This document shows, piece by piece, positions 1-8,580 of a stretch of 64,000 bases of DNA. A program made the translations under genes and the position numbers. How positions within the stretch are numbered: the first letter of the stretch is position 1; each line of letters begins with the position of its first letter. The stretch lies in the NCBI RefSeq assembly GCF_014490745.1, contig NZ_LZEU01000001.1:2445501-2509500 (forward strand), in the 5' to 3' direction. Origin of the DNA: Pseudomonas alcaligenes. GTDB lineage: Bacteria > Pseudomonadota > Gammaproteobacteria > Pseudomonadales > Pseudomonadaceae. The notes under the pieces were generated by a model. The model worked only from the letters and a program-made list of their open reading frames with translations. It was not told where the DNA came from and did not search any database.

Positions 1-51
1 AAGTCTATTAGTTGGCAAAAATACGATGCACTGTCCTGCATCAAACAACAA

Positions 52-1077
52 TTAGCGACCATCCTCACCGGCCGTGCCCAGGTTCTCGGTGAAGAAGCGC
101 GCCGCATCGAGGCTCAGTGCATGGTGAATGGCCGCGCGATCCACGCCTTCCGCGTCTTCGCACAGGTAGGGCAGCAGCTGCGCCATTTCCACCGTGCAGG
201 GCGCCATGAACACGAAGTGCCCGGCCCCTGGCAGCAGGCGGTATTCCGGAGTGAGCGGCAGGCTGCGGCGCAGGGCTCCAGCATTGCGCTGCAACGCCAG
301 CACCTGATCGTGATCACCGCTGTAGAGCAGCACCGGCACCCGCACCTGGGCCAGCTCCTGCTGGTCGAACAGCAAACCCAGCGGCGCCAGCAACAGCAGC
401 GCGGCTACCCGGCGGTCGGCGCTGGCCTGCAGATCCTCGCGATCGCTGCGCAACTCGCCTCGCGTGGCGCAGGCATCGGCATCGTCCGGTACCTGCAGGC
501 AGTAGTCGCGCAGATGCTGCAGACGGGGTTGCGCGCCCGCCAGGATCAGGGCGCTCTCGCCGCCGGCGGAATAGCCGATGACGCCCACCCGCGCACTGTC
601 GAGACTCGCCGCCAGCAACGGATCGGCCGCCGCCGCATCGATTGCCGCCGACAGCTGCAGGGGCCGCCCATACAGGTTGCTCAGGCTGCCCTGGCGGCTC
701 TGATCCTGGTCGTTGTCGCCCGGGTGCACCACCGCCAGTACCACAAAGCCCTGGCGCGCCAGGGCGGTGGCCAGGTCGTGGTGGGCCAGGGGCGAACCGG
801 AATTGCCGTGGGACAGCAGGATCAGCGGGAAGCGGCCCATGGCAATCGGCGCATCACGGGTGGCCGCCACCCGGTACAGACCTAGCGCCGTCTCGCCCGC
901 CGCCAGACTGGCCGGATAGAACACAATGGCCTGCATCGGTTGCTGATCGAGGGGATCGTAAAGCGTCAGGTGGTGCAGGCCGACCGCCCAGCCGCGCGCC
1001 AGTACCGCATCGGGAGCGCCGCCCAGGCAGGCGGCCAGCAGCGCCAGTAACAGCAGCCGACAACATCCAGCGTTCAC
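52..1077 (-). CDS. Alpha/beta hydrolase, PAF-acetylhydrolase/dienelactone-hydrolase-like, probable lipoprotein
   Basis: Probable secreted or lipid-anchored serine esterase; the substrate cannot be read from sequence. The protein has an N-terminal hydrophobic segment ending in LAAC, a plausible lipobox. It then shows SHGNSG (oxyanion region), the nucleophile elbow GYSAGG, an acid residue in YSGDHDQ and a C-terminal His in GAGHF, so the catalytic triad looks complete. I chose the GTG at 1077 because GGAGG lies 8 bases upstream of it. A GTG at 1104 gives a version 9 residues longer but has no comparable ribosome site. About 341 aa, normal for the family. It stands alone, and a palindromic repeat lies between it and the next gene. 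Confidence 0.8.
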   Translation of the reverse strand: MNAGCCRLLLLALLAACLGGAPDAVLARGWAVGLHHLTLYDPLDQQPMQAIVFYPASLAAGETALGLYRVAATRDAPIAMGRFPLILLSHGNSGSPLAHHDLATALARQGFVVLAVVHPGDNDQDQSRQGSLSNLYGRPLQLSAAIDAAAADPLLAASLDSARVGVIGYSAGGESALILAGAQPRLQHLRDYCLQVPDDADACATRGELRSDREDLQASADRRVAALLLLAPLGLLFDQQELAQVRVPVLLYSGDHDQVLALQRNAGALRRSLPLTPEYRLLPGAGHFVFMAPCTVEMAQLLPYLCEDAEGVDRAAIHHALSLDAARFFTENLGTAGEDGR

Positions 1078-1199
1078 CTCAGCACCCTCCGGTTCCCAGA
1101 TCACGCCTCGCGCCGCTTGCCCCTCCCTGGCGTGGCGCGGCCGGAGCCCAGCTCCGGCCGCATCAGGTCTTGCATGGATTGCGCCAGAAGCGCCGGCTC

Positions 1200-1340
1200 A
1201 GAACCTGTTCAGGATCTTCTGGACTAGAGCCAGGCAAGGCAAAAACAGGCGAGGAAGCGGAGTTTACGAGTGGTAAATGAGCATTCCGAGCCTGTTTTTA
1301 ACGCGGCATGGCCGACGGACAAGAGATCGTGGCAGGTTCT
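1200..1340. repeat. Palindromic repeat element, copy A (141 bp)
   Basis: Starts AGAACCTGTT and ends GGCAGGTTCT, so the ends are inverted repeats. Inside is a nested stem (AAAAACAGGC paired with GCCTGTTTTT) and a central TTTAC/GTAAA hairpin followed by TGAGCA. Copies B (35002-35142) and C (36963-37186) share the ends and the central motif. No coding capacity, so it resembles a non-autonomous miniature element. Its last base is the first plus-strand base of the DUF1993 stop codon. Confidence 0.85.
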
Positions 1341-1846
1341 CAGACGCTGCCGAGATAATCCATCTTACCCAGGCTCAGGCCATTGTGGCGCAGGATCGCG
1401 TAGGCCGTGGTGATGTGGAAATACAGGTTGGGCTGGGAGAAGTTGAGCAGGAAGGTCTGGCCGTCGAAGTTCAACTCGCGCCCCGGCAGCTTGATGGTGA
1501 CGGTACGGCTCTCGCTGCCGTTGACCTGCTCGGCACTGATGCCTTCGATGAACTTGAGGGTCTTGGCAATGCGCTCCTGCAGCTCGGGGAAGCTGGTCTC
1601 GGTATCGGCGAAGCTGGGGATCTCGACCTGGGCCAGACGCGCCACGCAGCCTTTCACCGCGTCGCTGGCGATCTGCACCTGGCGCGCCAGCGGATACATG
1701 TCCGGCGCCAGGCGGGCATTGATCAGTACCGCAGGGTCGATGCCCTTGCTCTCGGCAAAAGCTTCCGCCTTGGCCAGGATGTTCGACAGGTTGCCCAGCA
1801 TGCGGGTGAACACCGGGATGGAAGCCTGGTACATGGACAAGGACAT
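1340..1846 (-). CDS. DUF1993 family protein
   Basis: A 168-aa protein that matches DUF1993 in length and pattern: a helical start (MSLSMYQASIPVFTRML), then LAPDMYPLARQVQIASDA, and a C-terminal NFSQPNLYFHITTAYAILRH. The family is cytoplasmic, resembles DinB-like helical bundles and has no proven function. The start is the ATG at 1846; the frame stays open upstream but the extra residues look like translated non-coding DNA. It is divergent from the LysR gene at 1996, with 149 bases between them, so the LysR protein could control it. Its stop codon overlaps the end of a palindromic repeat. Confidence 0.85.
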   Translation of the reverse strand: MSLSMYQASIPVFTRMLGNLSNILAKAEAFAESKGIDPAVLINARLAPDMYPLARQVQIASDAVKGCVARLAQVEIPSFADTETSFPELQERIAKTLKFIEGISAEQVNGSESRTVTIKLPGRELNFDGQTFLLNFSQPNLYFHITTAYAILRHNGLSLGKMDYLGSV

Positions 1847-1995
1847 GATGCTGACTCCGTAATAGAGGAAAAGGGGCGCACAGGCGCGTTGCCACGATAC
1901 ACCCGCCAGCACGGCTGCATAGCCGGTACCAGCCGAAACAATGCCCCTTTTACAGCAATAAATGCCATAGTTCGTCCCACTCACAGGACGATGCC

Positions 1996-2904
1996 ATGCA
2001 AGACCTCAACGATCTGTTCTACTTCGCCCAAGTGGTCGAACAAGGCGGCTTCACCGCAGCCGGACGCCTGCTGGGCATTCCCAAGTCGCGCCTGTCGCGC
2101 CGCATCGCCGAGCTGGAGGAGCGCCTCGGCGTGCGCCTGCTGCAACGCACCACGCGTAAGCTGGCGCTGACCGACGTTGGCGAGCGCTACCTGCGCCATT
2201 GCCAGGCCATGCTGCAGGCCGCGGAACAGGCCGAGGAGACCGTCGCCGCGCTGACCAGCGAGCCACGCGGGCGCCTGCGCGTGTCCTGCCCCACCGAGAT
2301 GGCACGCACCCGCCTGCGCCAGACCGTGGTCAGCTTCCTCGAGCGCTACCCCAAGGTGCAGCTGGAGATCGTCCTCAGCAACCGCCGTATCGACCTGCTC
2401 GACGAAGGCATTGATGTCGCCCTGCGCGTGCGCGAAGCGGATGATGAAGACCCCAACCTGATCTGTCGCCAGCTGGTGCCCGCCCGCGCCCTGCTGGTGG
2501 CGGCGCCGCAACTGCTCGCCGGCCTGCGCATCGAGACCCCCGATGATCTGGCCCAGCTGCCGGTGCTCGGCGCCCTCTCCAGCGACCGGCGGGTGCATTA
2601 CCTGCTGCGCGACGCCAAGGGCAACCGGCGCGACATCGCCCTGGAGGCACGCCTGGCCATCGAGGATTTCGAGGTGCGCAAAGCCGCCGCCCTCAAAGGA
2701 CTGGGCATCTCCATGCTGCCGCAGGCCAACTGCCAGCAGGAACTGGACGACGGCCGCCTGGTACGCCTGCTGCCGGGCTGGGATCTGCCCGGCGGCAACC
2801 TGCAGGCGGTCTACACCCACAGGCGCGGCATGCTGCCAGCGGTACGCGCATGGATCGAGCACCTGAGCGAAGCCCTGCGCGATGGTGACCTGCAGCCGGT
2901 CTGA
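1996..2904 (+). CDS. LysR-family transcriptional regulator
   Basis: A 302-aa regulator with an N-terminal winged helix-turn-helix (MQDLNDLFYFAQVVEQGGF, then AAGRLLGIPKSRLSRRIAELEERLG, about residues 1-60). A LysR substrate-binding domain follows (about residues 90-295). The LLQRTTRKLALTDVGERYL stretch is typical of the CrgA/AaeR-like branch. Divergent from the DUF1993 gene, the classical arrangement for a LysR regulator and its target. The effector cannot be predicted. Confidence 0.93.
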   Translation: MQDLNDLFYFAQVVEQGGFTAAGRLLGIPKSRLSRRIAELEERLGVRLLQRTTRKLALTDVGERYLRHCQAMLQAAEQAEETVAALTSEPRGRLRVSCPTEMARTRLRQTVVSFLERYPKVQLEIVLSNRRIDLLDEGIDVALRVREADDEDPNLICRQLVPARALLVAAPQLLAGLRIETPDDLAQLPVLGALSSDRRVHYLLRDAKGNRRDIALEARLAIEDFEVRKAAALKGLGISMLPQANCQQELDDGRLVRLLPGWDLPGGNLQAVYTHRRGMLPAVRAWIEHLSEALRDGDLQPV

Positions 2905-2992
2905 GCAGGCTGATAGTTAGCAAGCTTTCTTAATCGCCCGCCACAGGCGATCATGCACGGCAGTCTCACTTTGTTTTCGGCCAGGTTCCGCC

Positions 2993-4189
2993 ATGAGCAC
3001 GCCCGAGCAGTCTGCGCCAGCCAGAACCCTGCAGATCGTTGCCATCGTCTTCTTCACCTTTATCGGTTTTCTCTGCGTCGGCCTGCCGCTCGCGGTACTG
3101 CCCGGCTACGTGCACAACACCCTGGGCTATGGCTCGGTGCTGGCTGGCCTGGTGATCAGCGTGCAGTACCTCGCCACCCTGCTCTCGCGGCCCATGACCG
3201 GCACCCTGTGCGACCGCCTCGGGCCCAAGCGCGCGGTGGTCTACGGCCTGCTCGGCTGCGTCGGCAGCGGCCTGCTGACCCTGCTGTCGACCGAATGCCG
3301 CGACCTGCCTCTGCTCAGCCTGCTCCTGCTGCTGGGTGGACGCCTGGTGCTGGGCGTGGCCCAGGGGCTGATCGGCACCGGCTCGATCAGCTGGGCCATC
3401 GGCCGGGTCGGCGCGGAGAACACCGCCCAGGTGATTTCCTGGAACGGCATCGCGGCCTACGGTGCGATTGCCATCGGCGCCCCGCTGGGGGTGATCCTGG
3501 TGGCGCAGCTGGGGCTCTCCAGCATGGGCGGCCTGATCGTCCTGCTCGGCATCGTCGCCCTGCTGCTCAGCCGCCTGCAGCCGGCGGTACCGATCTTCCA
3601 CGGCAGCCGCCTGCCGTTCCGCCATGTGTTCCTGCGCGTGCTGCCCAACGGCCTGGCGCTGGCCCTCGGCACCATTGGCTACGGCACCCTGGCCACCTTT
3701 ATCGCCCTGTATTACGCCAGCCGCGGCTGGGACGGCGCCGCCTATGCGCTGACCGCCTTCGGTAGCGCCTTCATCGGTGCGCGCCTGCTGTTCGCCGGCG
3801 CGATCAAGCACCACGGCGGCTACCGGGTGGCCATCGCCTGCCTGAGCATCGAGAGCGCCGGCCTGCTGCTGCTCTGGCTGGCCCAGCAGCCGGCGCTGGT
3901 ACTGTGCGGCGCGGCACTCACCGGCTTCGGTCTGTCGCTGGTCTACCCTGCCCTGGGCGTCGAGGTGATTTCGCGCATTCCCGCCGCCAGCCGCAGCTCG
4001 GGGCTGGGCGCCTACGCGATCTTCTTCGACCTGGCGCTGGGCATTGCCGGGCCGCTGATGGGCATGGTGGTCGGTGGCTACGGCTTCAACGCAATCTTCC
4101 TGCTCGCCGCCCTGCTCGCCCTTACGGGCCTGCTGATCAGCGCCTACCTGCTGCGCACGGCCCACACCGCCAAGGACATGCCGACATGA
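2993..4189 (+). CDS. MFS transporter, YhhS/arabinose-efflux-like
   Basis: A 398-aa inner-membrane protein with about 12 predicted helices. The motif-A loop between helices 2 and 3 is visible as [18 protein letters not shown]. The sequence resembles the YhhS/YfcJ group of drug or sugar-efflux MFS proteins; the substrate is unknown. The ATG at 2993 follows a short untranslated stretch. The stop overlaps the start of the YjbR-like gene (ATGA), so the two are probably translated together. Confidence 0.88.
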   Translation: MSTPEQSAPARTLQIVAIVFFTFIGFLCVGLPLAVLPGYVHNTLGYGSVLAGLVISVQYLATLLSRPMTGTLCDRLGPKRAVVYGLLGCVGSGLLTLLSTECRDLPLLSLLLLLGGRLVLGVAQGLIGTGSISWAIGRVGAENTAQVISWNGIAAYGAIAIGAPLGVILVAQLGLSSMGGLIVLLGIVALLLSRLQPAVPIFHGSRLPFRHVFLRVLPNGLALALGTIGYGTLATFIALYYASRGWDGAAYALTAFGSAFIGARLLFAGAIKHHGGYRVAIACLSIESAGLLLLWLAQQPALVLCGAALTGFGLSLVYPALGVEVISRIPAASRSSGLGAYAIFFDLALGIAGPLMGMVVGGYGFNAIFLLAALLALTGLLISAYLLRTAHTAKDMPT

Positions 4190-4536
4190 CTGCCGACCAG
4201 ATTGCCACCTTCTGCCTGACCCTGCCCGGCGCCCGCGAAGACCTCAAGTGGGGCAGTAACCGGGTGTTCTCGGTGGCCGGCAACAAGATGTTCGCCATCC
4301 TCGACTTTCTCGGCGACGGCCTGGCCTTCAAGGTCGGCCCGGAGCTGTTCCTCGGTTTCGTTGATCGCCCCGGCATCCACCCGGCACCTTATCTGGCGCG
4401 CGCCCACTGGATCAGCATGGGCACGCCCCTGCCGCTGGGCGACGATGAACTGCGCGAGCTGCTGACCCGCTCGCACCAACTGGTGGTGCGCAAGTTGGCG
4501 AAGATCCGTCAGGTGGGGCTGTTGCTCGATCAGTGA
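4186..4536 (+). CDS. MmcQ/YjbR family protein
   Basis: A 116-aa protein with the MmcQ/YjbR pattern: [20 protein letters not shown] near the start, then [18 protein letters not shown] and [11 protein letters not shown], with a C-terminal helix [18 protein letters not shown]. The family adopts a double-wing fold sometimes called CyaY-like DNA-binding; its role is not established. It starts by ATGA overlap with the MFS gene. The 3' end overlaps the 3' end of the convergent cold-shock/DUF1294 gene by 7 bases. Confidence 0.88.
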   Translation: MTADQIATFCLTLPGAREDLKWGSNRVFSVAGNKMFAILDFLGDGLAFKVGPELFLGFVDRPGIHPAPYLARAHWISMGTPLPLGDDELRELLTRSHQLVVRKLAKIRQVGLLLDQ

Positions 4537-5234
4537 GCCAGTAAAGACCCGAGAAAGCGCCCGCCCAACAGCAGGTGATCGACCCAGAACGCCTGGTGGG
4601 CCAGGACGATCAGCCAGAACACCAGCTGGAATGACAGCTTGCGCGTCTTGTGGCGGAACACCTGCTGCGCCACCAGTGCACCCGGCCAGCCGCCGAGCAG
4701 CTCGGTGATATGCAGGGTGTTTTCCGGGGTGCGCCAGCGGCCCTGCTGCGCGCTGCTCTTGTCGTGCCAGTACTGCACGAAGCTGATCAGGCTGAGCGCG
4801 GGGTAGCCCGCCAGTGCCCAGACCAAGCCTGCGCCGAGCAGCTGCAGCGCGCCCCAGAGCGGCAGCACGCACAGCAAGCCGAACAGGACAAGCTTGCCCG
4901 GCAGCCCCTGGATGCCCTGAGACGGCTCGCGGCGCGCCGGTGCACGCTTCGGCGACGCGGTCGGCTTGCCTGGCTTTGCGCTGCTGCCCGACTGGGGTTT
5001 GCGCCGGATCGCCGGGCGATCCAGGCTCAGGCCCTCGCTGCGCATATGCTCGGCCCGCGGGCGCCCGCGCTCGTCCCGGCCGGCGATGTACAGCACCGTC
5101 TGCCCAGGCTGCGGGCGCTGTGCGCCGCGCATCGCCGAGATATGCACGAAAACATCCTCGCCGCCACGCTCGGGGCGGATGAAGCCGAAACCCTTGTCGT
5201 CGTTCCAGCTACGCAATACACCACGCTGCTCCAT
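4530..5234 (-). CDS. Cold-shock domain plus DUF1294 membrane protein
   Basis: A two-domain protein of 234 aa. Residues 1 to about 65 are a cold-shock nucleic-acid-binding domain with the RNP motifs KGFGFIRP and VFVHISA. A basic Lys/Arg/Pro-rich linker follows (about 75-110). The C-terminal half has membrane helices and the DUF1294 pattern SLISFVQYWHDKSSAQQGRWRTPENTLH, then LGGWPGALVAQQ and FRHKTRK. The domain pair is a known architecture of unknown role, presumably an RNA-binding domain tethered to the inner membrane. The ATG at 5234 is preferred over an upstream TTG at 5243. It lies 15 bases after uppP. Confidence 0.9.
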   Translation of the reverse strand: MEQRGVLRSWNDDKGFGFIRPERGGEDVFVHISAMRGAQRPQPGQTVLYIAGRDERGRPRAEHMRSEGLSLDRPAIRRKPQSGSSAKPGKPTASPKRAPARREPSQGIQGLPGKLVLFGLLCVLPLWGALQLLGAGLVWALAGYPALSLISFVQYWHDKSSAQQGRWRTPENTLHITELLGGWPGALVAQQVFRHKTRKLSFQLVFWLIVLAHQAFWVDHLLLGGRFLGSLLAH

Positions 5235-5249
5235 GGCCGGCAAGCTCCG

Positions 5250-6080
5250 TCAGCCCTGCACCGTGCTCCAGTCGATCAGCCCCAGCTGCCAGGTGGCCAG
5301 GATCAGCAGGCCGAAGCCGATGCGGTACCAGGCGAACACCGCGTAGCTGTGGTTGGCGATGAACTTGAGCAGGGCCTTGACCGCCAGCATGGCGAACAGG
5401 AAGGACACCACGAAGCCGATGGCGAACACCGGCAGGTCGCCGGGCTGGAACAGCTCGCGGTACTTGTAGCCGGAATACACCGCGGCGCCGACCATGGTCG
5501 GCATCGCCAGGTAGAAGGAGAACTCGGTGGCGGCGCGGCGCGACAGGCCGAACAGCAGGCCGCCGATGATGGTCGAGGCCGAGCGCGAGGTACCGGGGAT
5601 CATCGCCAGGCACTGGGCACAGCCGATCTTCAGCGCTTCCTTCCAGGTCATCTGTTCCACTTCCTCGACCGTCACCTCATGCTGACGCTGCTCGGCCCAG
5701 AGGATCACCACCCCGCCGATCACCAGGGCCAGGGCCACGGTGATGGGGTTGAACAGGTAGTGGTGAATCTGGTCGGCGAACGCCACGCCCAGCGCCACTG
5801 CCGGCAGGAAGGCGATCAGCAGGTTGGCGGTGAAGCGCTGCGCCTCGCGCTGGCGTGGCACGTTGAACAGCACTTCGAGGATCTTGCGCCGGAATTCCCA
5901 GACCACCGCCAGGATGGCACCCAGCTGGATGATGATGTTGAAGGCATTGGCGCGGTCGCCGCCGAAACCGATCAGATCCGCGACTATGATCTGGTGACCG
6001 GTGCTGGAAATCGGCAGGAACTCGGTCAGACCTTCGACAACACCCAGAATCAATGCCTGCAGGGCACTCCACACATCCAT
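5250..6080 (-). CDS. uppP: Undecaprenyl-diphosphatase UppP (BacA)
   Basis: Dephosphorylates undecaprenyl pyrophosphate so that the lipid carrier of cell-wall synthesis is recycled; overexpression of the family gives bacitracin resistance. This is a 276-aa inner-membrane protein. Both signature regions are present: [15 protein letters not shown] at about residues 16-30 and the [20 protein letters not shown] loop at about residues 160-180, containing the catalytic Glu, Ser and Arg. The start is ATG 6080 ([14 protein letters not shown]); the longer open frame upstream is not protein-like. It lies upstream of the cold-shock/DUF1294 gene on the same strand. Confidence 0.96.
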   Translation of the reverse strand: MDVWSALQALILGVVEGLTEFLPISSTGHQIIVADLIGFGGDRANAFNIIIQLGAILAVVWEFRRKILEVLFNVPRQREAQRFTANLLIAFLPAVALGVAFADQIHHYLFNPITVALALVIGGVVILWAEQRQHEVTVEEVEQMTWKEALKIGCAQCLAMIPGTSRSASTIIGGLLFGLSRRAATEFSFYLAMPTMVGAAVYSGYKYRELFQPGDLPVFAIGFVVSFLFAMLAVKALLKFIANHSYAVFAWYRIGFGLLILATWQLGLIDWSTVQG

Positions 6081-6288
6081 GAACGAACCTCGGGACTGGC
6101 CTTTGCGCGCGGCGGGCCGATAGCTAGAGAAGCGTCTGCCCAGGCAGACGGAAAAAATGGCTCCGAATCCTACCAGAGGAGACCGCCGGGCGCTGCCCTG
6201 CCAATGCCTGATTGCACAGCTTCTAGACTGCCTATTAGCTGACGGCGAAAAGCCACTACAAGAACAAGTTCCAGGAGTCCTTGTTGCC

Positions 6289-7923
6289 ATGAATAGCCTG
6301 CGTAGCCTGCCCATCAGCCGTCGTCTGTGGCTGATCCTGTTCAGTTCCATCGTCATGTTGCTGGCTCTCAGCGGCCTGATGCTGAAACAGATCCACGGTG
6401 ATCTGTATGCCGCCAAAGCACTGAAGACCCAGCAGGTGGTGGAAACCGCCAGTGGCGTGCTGCGCCATTACCAGGGCCTGGAAAGCGCCGGCACCCTCAG
6501 CCGCGAGGAAGCGCAGAAACAGGCGATGCAGGTGATCCGCGGCATGCGCTACGACCAGGACGACTACTTCTGGATCAACGACCTGGGCCCGGTGATGATC
6601 ATGCACCCGACCAATCCCAAGCTCGAAGGCCAGGATCTGTCCGGGCTGAAGGATCCGGACGGCAAGTTCCTCTTCAATGAGATGGTCAAGGTGGCGAAGC
6701 AGAGCGGCGCCGGCCTGGTCGACTATCGCTGGCCCAAGCCCGGCTCCGCCGACCCGGTACCCAAGGTTTCCTATATCGAGCTGTTCCAGCCCTGGGGCTG
6801 GATCCTCGGTTCGGGCATCTATATCGACGACATGCAGGCCGAGTTCCGCGAGCAGGCCCTGCGCGCCCTGGGCATCCTGGTGGTGATTAGCGTGCTGCTG
6901 GCCGGCCTGGTCATCCTCATCGCCCGCAGCATCGCCCGGCCGCTGGACGAAGCGGTCAGCGCCATGGCCAACATCGCCAGCGGCGAAGCCGACCTGACAC
7001 GCAACCTGGACAACCATGGGCGCGACGAGCTGACCGCCCTGGCCAGCCACTTCAATGGTTTTACCGACAAGCTGCGCGGGGTCATCGGCCAGTCCCTGCA
7101 GGCCGCCGGCACCCTCGACCAGGCCTCGCAGTCGCTGGGCGAGATCGCCAGCAACGCCCAGCGCCACAGCCAGCAGCAGTCGCAGCAGATGGAACTGGTG
7201 GCCACCGCCATCAACGAGGTGTCCTACGCCGTGCAGGATGTGGCGAAGAACGCCGAGCACGCCGCCAACGAAGTGCGCCAGGCCGAGCAGCAGGCCCTGC
7301 AGGGCCAGCAGAACATCGACAGCAGCCTGCGCCAGATCGACCAGCTGTCCGAGACCATCAGCCAGGCCGTCGAAGTGATCCGCACCCTGGCCCAGGAGAG
7401 CACGCAGATCGGCAGCGTGCTGGAAGTAATCCGCGCCATCGCCGAGCAGACCAACTTGCTGGCCCTCAACGCCGCCATCGAAGCGGCCCGCGCCGGCGAA
7501 CAGGGTCGTGGCTTTGCCGTGGTGGCCGACGAGGTACGCCTGCTGGCCCAGCGCACCCAGCAGTCCACCGCCGAGATCCAGACCATGATCGAGCGCCTGC
7601 AGGGCAACTCCGAAGCCGCGGTGAAGGTGATCAACGCCAGCAGCCAGGCCTCCCAGCAGACCGTGGAGCAAGCCCGCCAGGCCGGCGAGAGCCTCAGCCA
7701 GATCGCCGGCGCGCTGCGCAACATCACAGGCTTGAATGCTTCCATCGCCAGTGCCACGCTGCAACAATCCCACGTGGTCGACGATATCAACCAGAATGTT
7801 ACTCAGGCGGCCTCGCTGGCCCATGAGAATGCCCTGGCCGCCGACCAGTCGAGTGCGGCCAGCCAGCATCTGGAACAGCTGGCCAGCCAACTGAACCGCC
7901 TGCTGGGTCAATTTCGCGTGTGA
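6289..7923 (+). CDS. Methyl-accepting chemotaxis protein with periplasmic Cache domain
   Basis: A 544-aa transmembrane chemoreceptor. TM1 lies at about residues 12-32. The periplasmic single-Cache (Cache_2/sCache) domain shows [20 protein letters not shown] and the closing [22 protein letters not shown]2 lies at about residues 185-210, followed by HAMP. The signalling domain carries the invariant hairpin tip [20 protein letters not shown]. sCache receptors often bind small organic acids, but the ligand here is unknown. The start is ATG 6289 with AGGAG upstream; the frame is open further 5' without a protein-like sequence. The unknown gene at 7931 follows after 7 bases. Confidence 0.95.
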   Translation: MNSLRSLPISRRLWLILFSSIVMLLALSGLMLKQIHGDLYAAKALKTQQVVETASGVLRHYQGLESAGTLSREEAQKQAMQVIRGMRYDQDDYFWINDLGPVMIMHPTNPKLEGQDLSGLKDPDGKFLFNEMVKVAKQSGAGLVDYRWPKPGSADPVPKVSYIELFQPWGWILGSGIYIDDMQAEFREQALRALGILVVISVLLAGLVILIARSIARPLDEAVSAMANIASGEADLTRNLDNHGRDELTALASHFNGFTDKLRGVIGQSLQAAGTLDQASQSLGEIASNAQRHSQQQSQQMELVATAINEVSYAVQDVAKNAEHAANEVRQAEQQALQGQQNIDSSLRQIDQLSETISQAVEVIRTLAQESTQIGSVLEVIRAIAEQTNLLALNAAIEAARAGEQGRGFAVVADEVRLLAQRTQQSTAEIQTMIERLQGNSEAAVKVINASSQASQQTVEQARQAGESLSQIAGALRNITGLNASIASATLQQSHVVDDINQNVTQAASLAHENALAADQSSAASQHLEQLASQLNRLLGQFRV

Positions 7924-7930
7924 GGGCTGA

Positions 7931-8545
7931 ATGAGCAGTATGGAGCACCAGGAAGTCGATCTGAGCAAGCCGCAGAACCAGGATCTGATCTGGGATCTGG
8001 ACAGCATTGCCCGCCGTGAGCTGGCCGAGCGCTTCATCACCCTGTTCGAGAACCGCCTGTGCGTCTACTCCGAGTCCACGCGCCAGCTCTACACCAACTA
8101 CAACCTGCACTTCCCCAGCGACCTGGGGCGCAAGATGGTGGTGCTGCCCAACCCCTACGCCTTCCATGACACCCTGCACGGCATCGACCCGGTGGCGGTG
8201 CGTAAGACCGGCCTCTGCGTGCTGCCCGGCGCCGTGCTGGGCAAGCCCGGGCTGCTGCTGACCACGCAGATGAAGGAAGGCGGCCCGGCGCCCAAGACCA
8301 TGCCGTTCAAGTCAGCCCTGGCGCAGATCATCAGCAACCAGAAGAAGATCAACGACGTGTTCCTGCCGATCATGATGAAGGGCGACCTGCGCGAATTCGA
8401 CCAGCAGATGCCCTACATCCACCTGCACCGCCTGCAGGTGCAGCGGCTCACCCGCCTGTCGACCTTCGAGCGCGACGACATTCAGCAGACCATTACCCGC
8501 AAGCTCCTGACCCTCTATCGCCAGGCCGACAGCCTGGGCTGCTGA
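7931..8545 (+). CDS. Conserved-looking protein of unknown function
   Basis: A 204-aa protein that I do not recognise. It is soluble, has no signal peptide or membrane segment, and its composition fits its neighbours, so it looks like a real gene. An acidic N-terminus (MSSMEHQEVDLSKPQNQDLI) is followed by a compact mixed region with VYSESTRQLYTNYNLHFP and VLPGAVLGKPGLLLTTQMKE. The C-terminal half is helical and basic (LHRLQVQRLTRLSTFERDDI). It starts 7 bases after the chemoreceptor stop, so the two are very probably co-transcribed. A role connected to that receptor is inference only. Confidence 0.75.
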   Translation: MSSMEHQEVDLSKPQNQDLIWDLDSIARRELAERFITLFENRLCVYSESTRQLYTNYNLHFPSDLGRKMVVLPNPYAFHDTLHGIDPVAVRKTGLCVLPGAVLGKPGLLLTTQMKEGGPAPKTMPFKSALAQIISNQKKINDVFLPIMMKGDLREFDQQMPYIHLHRLQVQRLTRLSTFERDDIQQTITRKLLTLYRQADSLGC

Positions 8546-8580
8546 GCACCGAAGGGTCGGCCGCCCCCATGCGTCCGCAT

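Noticed and set aside
2966..4165. A long open frame opposite the MFS gene, and many similar long frames opposite other genes.
   Set aside because: High G+C DNA produces long antisense frames. Their translations are Gln/Gly/Ala/Arg-rich without domains, while the sense frames give clear families.
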